From: Bordetella genomosp. 4
Lineage (GTDB): Bacteria > Pseudomonadota > Gammaproteobacteria > Burkholderiales > Burkholderiaceae_B
DNA: 64,000 nt
Reading direction: 5' to 3'
NCBI RefSeq assembly: GCF_002261185.1
Contig: NZ_NEVQ01000008.1
Span: forward strand, 186,001 to 250,000
Shown: positions 17,278 through 25,549 of the stretch, piece by piece
Numbering within the stretch: position 1 is the stretch's first letter
Layout of the letters: each line of letters starts with the position of its first letter
Translations under genes and position numbers: made by a program
Notes under the pieces: generated by a model
What the model saw: the letters and a program-made list of their open reading frames with translations, nothing else
Told to the model about the DNA's origin: nothing
The model's database searches: none

Positions 17278-17916
17278 ATGTATCGTCTGCCTAACCAGTT
17301 CGATCCCGCCGGACGCCAGGATAATCTGTCCGCGGCGGGGGGTGGGTCGACATCAACGACTTGCAGTAGTTGTCTGGTGACCGTGGGGATTGCGAGTGTC
17401 GCGACCTCGTCTATTTTCTCGGGGCTTGTACCCGAGGCGTTGGCGCGAGCTCGGACATCCGATTCGGCCTCGACTGATGCGTCTAGCGCGTCTTCAACAG
17501 CGGTCGCTACTGAGCCACCCTCGTTCGCTTCGACGGCGGCTTCAGCGGGGCATGTTGACACGAATGGACAGCCCAGCGTCCCGCCTGTTCAGGCGTCCCC
17601 AGCAACATCAGAAGCTGGTAAACATTATGACGCGCGCCTGTCCGCGGGCCTGCGCCAACCAATGTCGAAAGGCGAGCGTCGCACGATAGGCGCGCTGTCG
17701 ATCATATTGGCCGTGATTGCAGGGGTTCTCGGGTTTCTCGTGCAGCCCTTGTTTGGTGCTATTGCTTTTTTTGCCGTCTATATCGGCATATTCTGCGTGG
17801 TTTACGAGCGTTCGGACCGATCGCCCGGGCAGGGGGCTGCTGTCGCGCTGTTGATGTTGATCGGCATTGTGGCTTGCGCTGCGCTTGAAATGTATTTCTG
17901 GATTGAGAACATGTGA
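17278..17916 (+). CDS. Candidate TOMM/LAP precursor fused to a three-helix membrane domain
   Basis: A 212-residue protein between the C-protein and YcaO genes; I know no named homologue. Residues 1-20 are polar and leader-like (NQFDPAGRQ). GGG at 21-23 is followed by STSTTCSSC (24-32), a run rich in the residues YcaO enzymes cyclise, then a hydrophobic CLVTVGIASVATSS. Residues 60-112 are a Ser/Thr/Ala/Pro-rich linker. Residues ~137-157, 158-176 and 187-207 are three predicted membrane helices. GGAG precedes the ATG and the stop overlaps the YcaO start (ATGTGA), so the genes are translationally coupled. LAP precursors are normally small with a C-terminal core; an internal core with a membrane anchor would be unusual. 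It could instead be a membrane helper, with the true precursor elsewhere. Confidence 0.6.
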   Translation: MYRLPNQFDPAGRQDNLSAAGGGSTSTTCSSCLVTVGIASVATSSIFSGLVPEALARARTSDSASTDASSASSTAVATEPPSFASTAASAGHVDTNGQPSVPPVQASPATSEAGKHYDARLSAGLRQPMSKGERRTIGALSIILAVIAGVLGFLVQPLFGAIAFFAVYIGIFCVVYERSDRSPGQGAAVALLMLIGIVACAALEMYFWIENM

Positions 17917-19301
17917 CGGTGAATATGCCTCAGTTGCTATCGCGCCGTTTATTGACACAGGCGGCAAGCGCGCGTTGCGGGCTGGTGCTGCCGATCAATG
18001 CTGTTGACCCGCAGCCTTGTGACAGACTAGGCCCGATATTTAACGGCAAAGCGCTGGCGAATGTCGCTGCACCTAAAGATCCCGTGAATACATGGCAAAC
18101 GGTATCGGGGGCCGTCGCATTGGATTCGCAAGACGCGATCTCAGGCGCGATTGCCGAGGCGCTGGAGCGTCTGGCGGCGGCTCAGGCTACATTGACGTTG
18201 CGCACGCGCTCGCAACTGACCGACGAAGAATGCCTGGATGATGAGGCGTTCGCCTTGTTTTCTGCCGAGCAGCGTGCGCAGCCCGGTTTCCCGTGGCCGA
18301 TGGTGCCATCGCCAGCTGATCTCTATGCGCCAGTCTATCGTCTGGTTGATAACCAGATGCGTTGGGTGCCTCAGGAACTGGTCGGGCTCGGTCCGCGGTC
18401 AGGGCAGGCGCGCATGCCCTCGACATCCAGCGGCCTGGCCGCGTGGCGCGATGAGGCAGGTGGTCCCTGGCTCGCCGTCTTGCGTGCCGCGCAGGAATTA
18501 TTAGAGCGTGATGCCTTGGCGGCCACATGGCTCAATGGCCTGGGTGGCCGCAAACTGAGCTTGCCCGCTGAATGGGTCGATTATGTCGTGGCGAACGGCG
18601 GTGAGATCGCGGCCTTTGATCTCACCCAGGCGTGGAATCCGCATCGCGTCATTGCCGTTGCCGGGGGCCTGCCCTATGGCGGACGTCCGCGTTTCGTGTT
18701 GGGTATCGCGTGCCGTGCGAACGTTGATGAGGCCTTGCATAAAGCGCTATTGGAATGGGCGCAGGCTTTGACCTTTGCGTCGCATCTTGCGGATCGAGGA
18801 GATGATTTGCCGCGTCAGCCTGATGCGCTGCGCCGTTTCGATCAGCATGCCGTGTTTTATACCTTGCGCCCGGAGTTGTGGCATCAGACTGCGTTGATGG
18901 CACATGCCGAGCCTCACGTTCAACGCACGCCTGATGTCGGGATGACTACAGCGAGAACAGCGGTAGCGAGTGCCGAGGACGCCGCTGCGGGCGGGGTCAT
19001 CGCTGCAGAGACTGCGCGCCTTGACGCCGCTGATCATGAGCGAGCCCTGACGCAATTGCATACGCTGCAAACGTCACTGACGAATAGCGGCATTGATCTT
19101 TACTACCGAGAACTCACTACGGTCGATGTGGCGGCCACTGGTTTGCGCGTGATGCGAGTATTGTCGCCGCAATTGAGCGGATTGCATGCTGACGAGCGTG
19201 CTCCGTTTCTCGGTGGCCGTTGTGCGGATATCCAATGGCGCTATCCCGGCAGTGTGCGGAACACGGCTTTTCCCAATCCTCTACCTCATCCGCTGGGCTG
19301 A
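17913..19301 (+). CDS. YcaO-domain cyclodehydratase (TOMM D protein, SagD-like)
   Basis: An ATP-dependent enzyme that converts Ser/Thr/Cys side chains of a precursor peptide to azolines by phosphorylating the backbone amide. The 462 residues contain the YcaO ATP-binding elements: SGAIAEALERL (78-87), TSSGLAAW (171-178) and RAAQELLERDA (191-201). The C-terminus ends PLPHPLG (456-462), the proline-rich tail characteristic of azoline-forming YcaOs. The GTG start at 17913 overlaps the TGA of the preceding gene by 4 bp; ATG 17925 is an alternative. It is part of the C-precursor-D-B gene run. Confidence 0.88.
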   Translation: MTVNMPQLLSRRLLTQAASARCGLVLPINAVDPQPCDRLGPIFNGKALANVAAPKDPVNTWQTVSGAVALDSQDAISGAIAEALERLAAAQATLTLRTRSQLTDEECLDDEAFALFSAEQRAQPGFPWPMVPSPADLYAPVYRLVDNQMRWVPQELVGLGPRSGQARMPSTSSGLAAWRDEAGGPWLAVLRAAQELLERDALAATWLNGLGGRKLSLPAEWVDYVVANGGEIAAFDLTQAWNPHRVIAVAGGLPYGGRPRFVLGIACRANVDEALHKALLEWAQALTFASHLADRGDDLPRQPDALRRFDQHAVFYTLRPELWHQTALMAHAEPHVQRTPDVGMTTARTAVASAEDAAAGGVIAAETARLDAADHERALTQLHTLQTSLTNSGIDLYYRELTTVDVAATGLRVMRVLSPQLSGLHADERAPFLGGRCADIQWRYPGSVRNTAFPNPLPHPLG

Positions 19302-19318
19302 GCGCCCGGCTCGTTGCC

Positions 19319-20080
19319 ATGTCATCCGATATGCATTCCGACTCCGATTCGCCTTGGGCTGAGGCGCCGTTGTTTCATCTGTTCTGGAAAAATGGCGAGC
19401 TCAACGCCAGCCGGGCCATGGCGATGGGGCAGCGTATCGCTCGCGACGCAGTGCGGCCAGCGGGCACACCGGCTCCTGTTCATCGTGCGGGTGTGGTTGA
19501 GCTGCCGGATGCGCCCGAATCCGATATCAATGCTTGGGAACGTCGCGTCAGTGAGCGCAGCTTTGGTGAGGTGCCGGCGACCTTGCCGGACCTGGGCCGC
19601 GTTCTATATCCCCTGCGTACACGGTTGCAGGGCACGACGAGGCTATTGCCCTCCGGCGGCGCCAAATATCCCATGCAAGTCTATGTGGCGTTATGCCGAG
19701 TCGATGGTCCTCCGGAACTGACTGGGCAGATCGCATGGTACGACAATGCGCGTCATGGACTCGTACCGGTATGCGCTTGTCCGGCATGGTCGGAGCTGGC
19801 GTCCATGCTGGGGGTGGATTGGGAGCAAGCGCCAGCAGCCGTCGTGTTCATGATTGCGCGTCCCGAAAACATGCTGGCGAAATATGGTGAACGAGGAGGG
19901 CGTTTCCTGCTGATTGAGGCGGGCGTTTACCTGGGGGCGCTCGGCTACCAGGTCGCGCAAGCCGACTGGGGCGGCTGTGCGATTGGTTCCTATCATGATG
20001 ACGCTGTGCTGTCTTTGTTAGGACTTTCGGCGCCGCGTCATGTGGCGGCACTGGTTTATGCTTGCGGCCCGAAAGGCTGA
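19319..20080 (+). CDS. SagB-type FMN dehydrogenase (TOMM B protein)
   Basis: Oxidises azolines to aromatic thiazoles/oxazoles using FMN. The 253-residue protein has nitroreductase-fold landmarks of SagB: RRVSERSF (75-82) for FMN phosphate, PSGGAKYPMQVYV (111-123) and KYGERGGRFLLIEAG (188-202), then GGCAIGSYHDDAV near the C-terminus. These match the SagB family better than classical nitroreductases. The frame is open from 19220, but that start would overlap YcaO by 82 bp; ATG 19319, 17 bp after the YcaO stop, is preferred although its ribosome site is weak. It is the last gene of the cluster and convergent with the ggt-like gene. Confidence 0.87.
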   Translation: MSSDMHSDSDSPWAEAPLFHLFWKNGELNASRAMAMGQRIARDAVRPAGTPAPVHRAGVVELPDAPESDINAWERRVSERSFGEVPATLPDLGRVLYPLRTRLQGTTRLLPSGGAKYPMQVYVALCRVDGPPELTGQIAWYDNARHGLVPVCACPAWSELASMLGVDWEQAPAAVVFMIARPENMLAKYGERGGRFLLIEAGVYLGALGYQVAQADWGGCAIGSYHDDAVLSLLGLSAPRHVAALVYACGPKG

Positions 20081-20186
20081 TCATAGTGATCGGACGATAC
20101 AGCCGAGGTCGCATCCTATATGAACGATTGAGGACGCGACTTAGTTTGCGGAGGCTCGGTTTTGGCTCTCGTTAACGCGTCGTCGT

Positions 20187-21719
20187 TTATCGTGTTAACG
20201 CATAAGCCTCTCGTCTCAAGTCCGCTGCGGCTTCGAGTACGCCATTGCCCAAGGGGCGTATGGCCTTGATCGAGCCAAAATAAAAAGGATGCAGAGAGTC
20301 GGCAGCTACCTTCATTCCTCTCTCGCGCAGGCGAGCTACGACATCGGTGGGAAAGCCCGGTTCGCACATCACCTGGCCGTCGCGAGACAGACTCCAGCGC
20401 GGAGCGTCAATCGCCTGCGGCAAACGCATGTCATCGAGCAGCACATTGAATATGCACTGTACGCCTGTGGTGGTTTGACTGACCCCGCCTGGCGATACGG
20501 CATAGAGAGCCGGTTTACCGTTTGCCAGCACCATATAGGGGTTCAGCGTGTGGATAGGGCGTTTACCCGGGGCCAACAGATTATGCGTGCCAGGCCGCAG
20601 GCTGAATTCACTCAAACGGTTATTCATCAGGATGCCGGTCGAGGGGTCGACGCAGCCGCTGCCAAAGGGTTGAAAGACGCTTTGCAGCATGACCAGGCCA
20701 TTGCCCGCCGCATCGGCCAGGACGATCCCTGCTGTGTCGCCGGGATCGCCTCGGCGAGGGTCGATGGGTCCGTGCTGCGTCTGCTCTGTATCGTCCGACC
20801 AGGGCCATGTCGCATCAGGGTCAGCGACGCGATCACGCAATCGGGGAAGCAGCGCCGCGGCCTCGACGATCTGTGCATACAGCCGGTCCGTGCGGGATCG
20901 ATCGTAGTACGGACGTAGACGCGCCAATTGCGCCTGCATCAGCACCCCCACCGAGTTTGGCGGCATGACGCCGACCTGCCAATGGCAGTGAGCTTGCCAA
21001 ACGGGATCGACCCAGTCGGCGTGGCTGGCGGCTAGGTCCGCCATGGTGAGCAAGGCGCCATGTTCGGAGGCATAGCGTGCGAGTCGTTCGGCGACTTCGC
21101 CGTGATAGAACGCCTCTTCACCACCCTCGGCGATCTGCTGCAGCGTCCAGGACAGCGCAGGTTGCCTCCATAGAGATCCGGCCGCACGGTCTGCGCCATC
21201 ATCCAGGTAGGCGTGCGGGAAACCCGGCTGCGCTCGGAGATCGGCGCCCGCCATCGTCAGGTTACGAGCTATCTCGCTTCCAAATCCCGTTCCTTCGTCA
21301 GCCAGCGCAATGGCATCATTGAACAAGGTGTGCCAAGCGTGCCGTCCATATGCGCGATGCGCTTGCGCCCAGAATCGCACGAGGCCCGGCACGACCCAAC
21401 TGCGCGGTCCACGTGCATCGATCCCATTGGGAAACAAGGCGGGCTGTGCTGCGGCGGGCGAATGGCCGGATCCATTGAGTGCGCTGAGTTTGTGCGTGAT
21501 CGCATCATAGTGCAGCATCATTGCGCATCCCCCCAAGGAGGTGGCATGCTGCACGGTCACTGTCAACACTGCCGATGCCGCGATCATTGCATCGATCAGC
21601 GAGCCGCCTGTTTCCAGGCGTACCTGGGCGGCTCGGCTGGCCAGGTGGTGGCCGGTCACCACGGCATATTGCGTGCCGTACAAGCTGGCGCGTGGCCGTA
21701 TGAGAGACATAGGGTTCAT
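20187..21719 (-). CDS. Gamma-glutamyltransferase-like Ntn hydrolase
   Basis: A 510-residue member of the gamma-glutamyltranspeptidase/acylase family. The N-terminal half has GGSLIDAMIAASAVLTV and HATSLGGCAMML; the presumed self-processing site is at GDTAGIVLAD, where the Thr becomes the new N-terminus. The C-terminal half has FGSGCVDPSTGILMNNR and SPGGVSQTTTGVQ. The usual T-T-H/x at the cleavage site reads D-T-A here. No signal peptide is visible, unlike periplasmic GGTs, so it is probably cytoplasmic. Its start overlaps the coxG stop (ATGA), making it the last gene of the catabolic operon. That suggests an amide- or lactam-opening role on a pathway intermediate rather than glutathione turnover; this is inference. 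Confidence 0.8.
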   Translation of the reverse strand: MNPMSLIRPRASLYGTQYAVVTGHHLASRAAQVRLETGGSLIDAMIAASAVLTVTVQHATSLGGCAMMLHYDAITHKLSALNGSGHSPAAAQPALFPNGIDARGPRSWVVPGLVRFWAQAHRAYGRHAWHTLFNDAIALADEGTGFGSEIARNLTMAGADLRAQPGFPHAYLDDGADRAAGSLWRQPALSWTLQQIAEGGEEAFYHGEVAERLARYASEHGALLTMADLAASHADWVDPVWQAHCHWQVGVMPPNSVGVLMQAQLARLRPYYDRSRTDRLYAQIVEAAALLPRLRDRVADPDATWPWSDDTEQTQHGPIDPRRGDPGDTAGIVLADAAGNGLVMLQSVFQPFGSGCVDPSTGILMNNRLSEFSLRPGTHNLLAPGKRPIHTLNPYMVLANGKPALYAVSPGGVSQTTTGVQCIFNVLLDDMRLPQAIDAPRWSLSRDGQVMCEPGFPTDVVARLRERGMKVAADSLHPFYFGSIKAIRPLGNGVLEAAADLRREAYALTR

Positions 21720-22324
21720 CGCAAGTAATTCGCCAGGAACGTGCCGGCAAAACTGCCCAGCGCACAACCTATGGGCAGCCACCAATTAGAGACACCCGTG
21801 CGGGCGGAGACGGTTTCAGCCCCCTCGGCTGACCATTCCGGCTTGATTGACGTGCTGCGGGATGGAGCGGCCGCTTGAGTATCCTGAGGCGATAGCCGCC
21901 GCTGCACATTCTGAAAAAAACGCTCCGAGAACTTGCGTGCCGTACTGTCGATCAAGCGGCTGCCCAATTGGGCAATGCGTCCGTTGATGGTGGTGTCCGC
22001 CGAATACGACAACTGCGTCCCGCCATCCAGATCGCTCAGCTCGATCCGCACGCGGCCTTGCGCCGAGCCGGCTACGCCGGCATCGCCTTGGCCTACGAGT
22101 GCATACACTTGTTGAGGGACTTCGATCTCACGACGAAAAACGATCTGGAATGTGGCCTTGACGGGGCCGATGGCACTGACCATCACCGCTGTGTAGCTGT
22201 CTTCGCCGTTGGCTGTCAGCGATCTGCAATCGGGCAGGGTGGCTTGCAGAAACGCCGGATCATTCAGCGCATCCCACACCGTGGCGCGGTCGGCGGCGAG
22301 GATCTTGGTGCCGTCGATCAGCAT
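21716..22324 (-). CDS. CoxG-family (SRPBCC) protein
   Basis: A 202-residue protein of the carbon-monoxide-dehydrogenase subunit G family. In CO dehydrogenase systems CoxG helps recruit or mature the molybdenum enzyme at the membrane. The SRPBCC part spans about residues 1-150 (DRATVWDALNDPAFLQATLPDC, YSADTTINGRIAQLGSRLI). A short hydrophobic C-terminal helix (WWLPIGCALGSFAGTFLANYL) fits membrane anchoring. It overlaps the upstream monooxygenase gene by 7 bp and the downstream ggt-like gene by 4 bp. Its role here is most likely to serve the molybdenum hydroxylase of the same operon. Confidence 0.85.
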   Translation of the reverse strand: MLIDGTKILAADRATVWDALNDPAFLQATLPDCRSLTANGEDSYTAVMVSAIGPVKATFQIVFRREIEVPQQVYALVGQGDAGVAGSAQGRVRIELSDLDGGTQLSYSADTTINGRIAQLGSRLIDSTARKFSERFFQNVQRRLSPQDTQAAAPSRSTSIKPEWSAEGAETVSARTGVSNWWLPIGCALGSFAGTFLANYLR

Positions 22325-23469
22325 GATGCACCTTTTTTATCGATCTGGATGCCTGCCAATTTCAACCCATGGTCGGCGATGCGCATGCGATTGTTGAGAA
22401 AGCGGAATTTGCCGAAACTCCACACCACCAGCGGCCGTGCAAAATCCAGTGCAGTCGGCCATTGCCGGGTAAAGGCATCGTAACGGCAAGACCAGGACTG
22501 CGTGCGGTCGCTGATGAACCGTACGCGACGCTCCCATTCCAGCAAGGTAGCGGGGATATCTTTCGCATCGCGCAGCAGCGTAGCCAGCGCGAGTGAGTTC
22601 ATCAAGGTCAGGCCGCCGCCCTGCCCCAAGGTCGGGGGTAGTCCATGAGCGGCGTCGCCGATGATGGCGACGCTGCCCACCGCCCATTTCGGGCAGCGCA
22701 CGACGCCATAGGGATACTGCGTTGCTGGCGCACGGTGCAACATGTCGAACAATGGCCGCAGCAGTGGAAAGCTCTGTGACCAGTTGTCTACGTCCAAAGG
22801 CAGGCGGGCAGCACCGGCGTCTTTGGCAGGCGCCACCATATACACATAAGTGTGCTCGGGGCCTGCTGGGGTGACGCCTATGCGTCGGTTGCCGGACCAG
22901 TGTTCCACCGTTTTCGGATCGGGTGTGAACTCGCGCGAGACCACCAGGAACCGGTCGATCAGCGTCGGCAGCTCGGTAAAACTGCCTCCGATATTCAACG
23001 AGCCCCGTACTGCCGAATGCACGCCATCAGCGCCTACGATGAGATCGGCAGGGCAGCGCTCGCCGGCCTGTGTGATCAGCGCGCCATTTTCCACACCTCG
23101 TACGCGAGAGCCTGTCTCGATCTGTGCGCCCGCTGACAGCGCGGCGTCGCGCAGGCCCTCGATCAGGACCTGGCGAGGAAAGGTGTGGACACGCGAGTCG
23201 CCTTCGAGCCGGCGCTGCTGCTTGACGCGGCCATCGGCGAAGCGAATCTGCGCATAATCCAGCCGTGTGCCAAAGGCGCGGATGCGATCCATCACGCCCA
23301 GATGCTCGAGGACTTCGAGGCTGTTGTTCTTGATGTAGATGCCAGCGCCGACTTCGCGGATCTCCGGGCTTTGCTCATGCACACGCACGCGCCAGCCCTG
23401 ACGGGCGAGCAGCGCGGCGAGCGACAGGCCGCCGATGCCGCCGCCGGCAATTTCAGCATTGCGAGTCAT
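22318..23469 (-). CDS. FAD-dependent aromatic monooxygenase (NicC/salicylate-hydroxylase-like)
   Basis: A 383-residue class A flavoprotein monooxygenase that would hydroxylate (or hydroxylate and decarboxylate) an activated aromatic ring using NAD(P)H and O2. It has the dinucleotide motif GGGIGGLSLA near residue 8, DLIVGADGVHSAVR in the middle and GDAAHGLPPTLGQGG as the second FAD-binding motif. General resemblance is to salicylate 1-monooxygenase and 6-hydroxynicotinate 3-monooxygenase. In this operon it would act after the molybdenum hydroxylase and before ring cleavage. It starts 11 bp after the RidA-like gene. Confidence 0.86.
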   Translation of the reverse strand: MTRNAEIAGGGIGGLSLAALLARQGWRVRVHEQSPEIREVGAGIYIKNNSLEVLEHLGVMDRIRAFGTRLDYAQIRFADGRVKQQRRLEGDSRVHTFPRQVLIEGLRDAALSAGAQIETGSRVRGVENGALITQAGERCPADLIVGADGVHSAVRGSLNIGGSFTELPTLIDRFLVVSREFTPDPKTVEHWSGNRRIGVTPAGPEHTYVYMVAPAKDAGAARLPLDVDNWSQSFPLLRPLFDMLHRAPATQYPYGVVRCPKWAVGSVAIIGDAAHGLPPTLGQGGGLTLMNSLALATLLRDAKDIPATLLEWERRVRFISDRTQSWSCRYDAFTRQWPTALDFARPLVVWSFGKFRFLNNRMRIADHGLKLAGIQIDKKGASC

Positions 23470-23480
23470 GATGTACCTCC

Positions 23481-23972
23481 TCAGGCGATCTCGACGACCA
23501 TTTCCAGCTCGACCGGCATATTGGCGGGCAGCGCGGCAAAACCCACCGCGCAGCGGGCATGCACGCCAGCCGGGCCGAATACCGCCGTCAGCAGATTAGA
23601 GGCGCCGTCGATGACTTCGGGTTGACGATGAAAATCGGGCGTAGAGGCCACCATGCCGAACAGGCGTACGACACGGGTCACACGTGACAGATCGCCGATC
23701 TCGTTTTTCAGTGAAGTCAGCGCACTGATGACGGCATTGCGTGCGCCTTCTTGACCCTCCTCGACACTGATTTCCGCGCCGAGTTTGCCTTTGTGCGTTT
23801 GTTCCGAGCCGCGAAAAGTGCCATGGCCAGCCACGAACACCAGCTTGCCGGTCGTGACGGCGCCGGTGTAGTTGCCCATGGGCGTGCGCTTGGGCGGAAG
23901 CTCGATGCCGAGTTCGGCCAGGCGGGCTTCGGGAGTGGTGCCTTTGAGCGATTGGAAAGTTTCGAGGGACAT
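23481..23972 (-). CDS. RidA/YjgF-family protein, possible enamine/imine deaminase
   Basis: A 163-residue protein of the long RidA subgroup (YjgH/UK114-like). The N-terminal extension is followed by the fold-defining AVTTGKLVFVAGHG, ARNAVISALTSLKNEIGDLSRVTRVVRLFGMV and VHARCAVGFAALPANMPVELEM; the Arg in HARCAVG is the position used to bind the substrate carboxylate. Members of this superfamily deaminate 2-aminoacrylate or 2-aminomuconate. Between a ring-cleavage dioxygenase and a monooxygenase, an aminomuconate-type deaminase role is attractive but unproven. The spacing is 9 bp to the dioxygenase gene. Confidence 0.82.
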   Translation of the reverse strand: MSLETFQSLKGTTPEARLAELGIELPPKRTPMGNYTGAVTTGKLVFVAGHGTFRGSEQTHKGKLGAEISVEEGQEGARNAVISALTSLKNEIGDLSRVTRVVRLFGMVASTPDFHRQPEVIDGASNLLTAVFGPAGVHARCAVGFAALPANMPVELEMVVEIA

Positions 23973-23981
23973 GTGATTCTC

Positions 23982-25082
23982 CTAGGGTTGACGGTTGCGT
24001 TGCAGGCGCAGTTGCGTTGCGGCGCCTGCGGTGAGCAGGGCATGAAGCGAAAATTCGTCACGGAGCCGATCTGTGTTCAGGTCGGATTGGATGGCGATCA
24101 GGGCCTCGCGCTCATCTGGCGCCAACGCAAAGCCATCGGCATAGGCCGCTGGGTCTGCGAGAAAGCGGCGTGCGCTGGCCGGATCTGTACGCAGCATGAA
24201 TACCGCCTTGACCAGTCCCACGCGACGCTGGGGCAGCTCCGGATAGATCAGCGGGTTGGAGCTCGCCTCCTCAGTGAGGTCCCATGCGTGCACGCTGTAG
24301 GTGTGATGCCACGAGGGCTCGAACGCCGAGGTAAACGGCTTGCGATTGCCGCCGATCGCACCCATCGCGGCCAGCGTCATGCGCAGCTCGACGTTGCCCG
24401 TGCGATCCAGCGTATCGGCGTCATAGCCCAGCAGATGTGTCAAATTGCCTGCACATAGGTGATCGTTCAGCACACGATCGGTTGCCACATCGGGATGCGG
24501 GTAATGCACGGTGCCGGGATAATGAGAGAGCCCGCCGCTGGCGATCAGCACGGCGCGTTTGTTCATTCTCCGCATGACGCGAGCCAATGCTTGTCCGAAT
24601 GCATGGCATCGCAGCGGCGAGGGTTGAGGCGGTATATAAGCGTTCATGAAAATAGCGGTGATCGGCGTGTCTCGATCAAAGCCCATGAATTCAACCGGAA
24701 TCGTGAATGCCGTGGGCAGCTTGGCATCTAGCGTGAAGGCCAGATCGAAGCCTTCTTCCTCCATATGCCGCACCAGCGGGTAGGCCAGGCCAGCATCCAG
24801 CGTCCAATCGCCGCGATGCTTGTGCATGCCGTCGGCACGATCTGCCGCATGGACGCAGAATGCAGGGGTAGCGTGCGTGACGAAGTGATCGCCGTGATCG
24901 TTCGAGATCACAATCACGCAATCCGGTTTCAGAGCGCGCAGACGTTCGCCCGCCGCTTGCATGGCCTCGCGCACCCGGCCGACTTGGGCATGATCTTCGG
25001 TATCCGGTAGAGACAGGAATTGCGGAGCGTGCGGCACCGCCGCCACGCCTACAATGCCAGATTCGCACGTGGTGTTTTTCAT
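23982..25082 (-). CDS. Class III (LigB-type) extradiol ring-cleavage dioxygenase
   Basis: A 366-residue LigB-family non-heme iron dioxygenase. Likely iron and acid-base ligands lie in VAAVPHAPQFL near the N-terminus, VIVISNDHGDHF in the middle, and ASGGLSHYPGTVHYP. The C-terminal ~100 residues resemble the fused LigA-like part of some gallate/protocatechuate-type enzymes. The frame extends far upstream, but ATG 25082 has AAGAGGAG before it, gives the family N-terminus and overlaps the coxS-type stop as ATGA. It should open the ring of a catechol-, aminophenol- or dihydroxypyridine-like intermediate made by the flanking hydroxylases. Confidence 0.88.
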   Translation of the reverse strand: MKNTTCESGIVGVAAVPHAPQFLSLPDTEDHAQVGRVREAMQAAGERLRALKPDCVIVISNDHGDHFVTHATPAFCVHAADRADGMHKHRGDWTLDAGLAYPLVRHMEEEGFDLAFTLDAKLPTAFTIPVEFMGFDRDTPITAIFMNAYIPPQPSPLRCHAFGQALARVMRRMNKRAVLIASGGLSHYPGTVHYPHPDVATDRVLNDHLCAGNLTHLLGYDADTLDRTGNVELRMTLAAMGAIGGNRKPFTSAFEPSWHHTYSVHAWDLTEEASSNPLIYPELPQRRVGLVKAVFMLRTDPASARRFLADPAAYADGFALAPDEREALIAIQSDLNTDRLRDEFSLHALLTAGAATQLRLQRNRQP

Positions 25083-25549
25083 GGAGATATCTCCTCTTGC
25101 GCACTGGCAATGGCGGTTACGATGCCCTGATAGCCTGTGCAGCGGCAGATGTTGCCGCATAGCTGCTGGCGGATTTCGGTTTCCGAATTGCAGAGCTTGC
25201 GAGTCAGCATGTCGTGGCCGGTAATGATCATGCCGGGTGTGCAAAAACCGCATTGCAGTCCATGACAGCGATGCATGGCGTCCTTGAGCGCGGCGGCCGT
25301 GGCGTCGCTCAGGCCTTCGAGCGTTGTGATTTCCATACCATCGCAGGCGGCAGTCAAGGTCAGGCACGAGCGTACGACTGCGCCGTTCAGATAGACATTG
25401 CAGGCGCCGCAAACGCCATGCTCGCAACCCAGATGAACGGAGTGCGTGCCGGCCTGTTCGCGCAGGCTGTCGGCCAGGGTGGCATTGGGTTCGACCGATA
25501 ACTCGGTCGTCCGGCCGTTGACGGTCAGGTTGATGGGGATGCGGTTCAT
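25079..25549 (-). CDS. Molybdenum hydroxylase, [2Fe-2S] small subunit
   Basis: A 156-residue electron-transfer subunit of a xanthine-oxidase-type hydroxylase. The plant-ferredoxin-type cluster is bound by CEHGVCGACNVYLNG...RSC (first four cysteines). The helical-domain cluster is bound by CHGLQCGFCTPG and CGNICRCTGYQG. Length and motif order are normal. ATG 25549 overlaps the FAD-subunit stop (ATGA), and its own stop overlaps the dioxygenase start in the same way, so translation is coupled through three genes. Confidence 0.95.
   Translation of the reverse strand: MNRIPINLTVNGRTTELSVEPNATLADSLREQAGTHSVHLGCEHGVCGACNVYLNGAVVRSCLTLTAACDGMEITTLEGLSDATAAALKDAMHRCHGLQCGFCTPGMIITGHDMLTRKLCNSETEIRQQLCGNICRCTGYQGIVTAIASAQEEISP

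Noticed and set aside
19319-20080. SagB-like protein as an ordinary nitroreductase
   Set aside because: The PSGGAKYP and KYGERGGRFLLIEAG motifs and the YcaO neighbour fit SagB-type TOMM dehydrogenases better.
20160-20205. Repeated GTTAACGC (20171 and 20194) as an operator
   Set aside because: It sits at the 3' ends of two convergent genes, one copy inside the ggt-like coding end, so a promoter role is unlikely.
25083-25427. Upstream extension of the LigB-type dioxygenase
   Set aside because: It overlaps the iron-sulfur subunit gene and its translation is Arg/His-rich without family resemblance.
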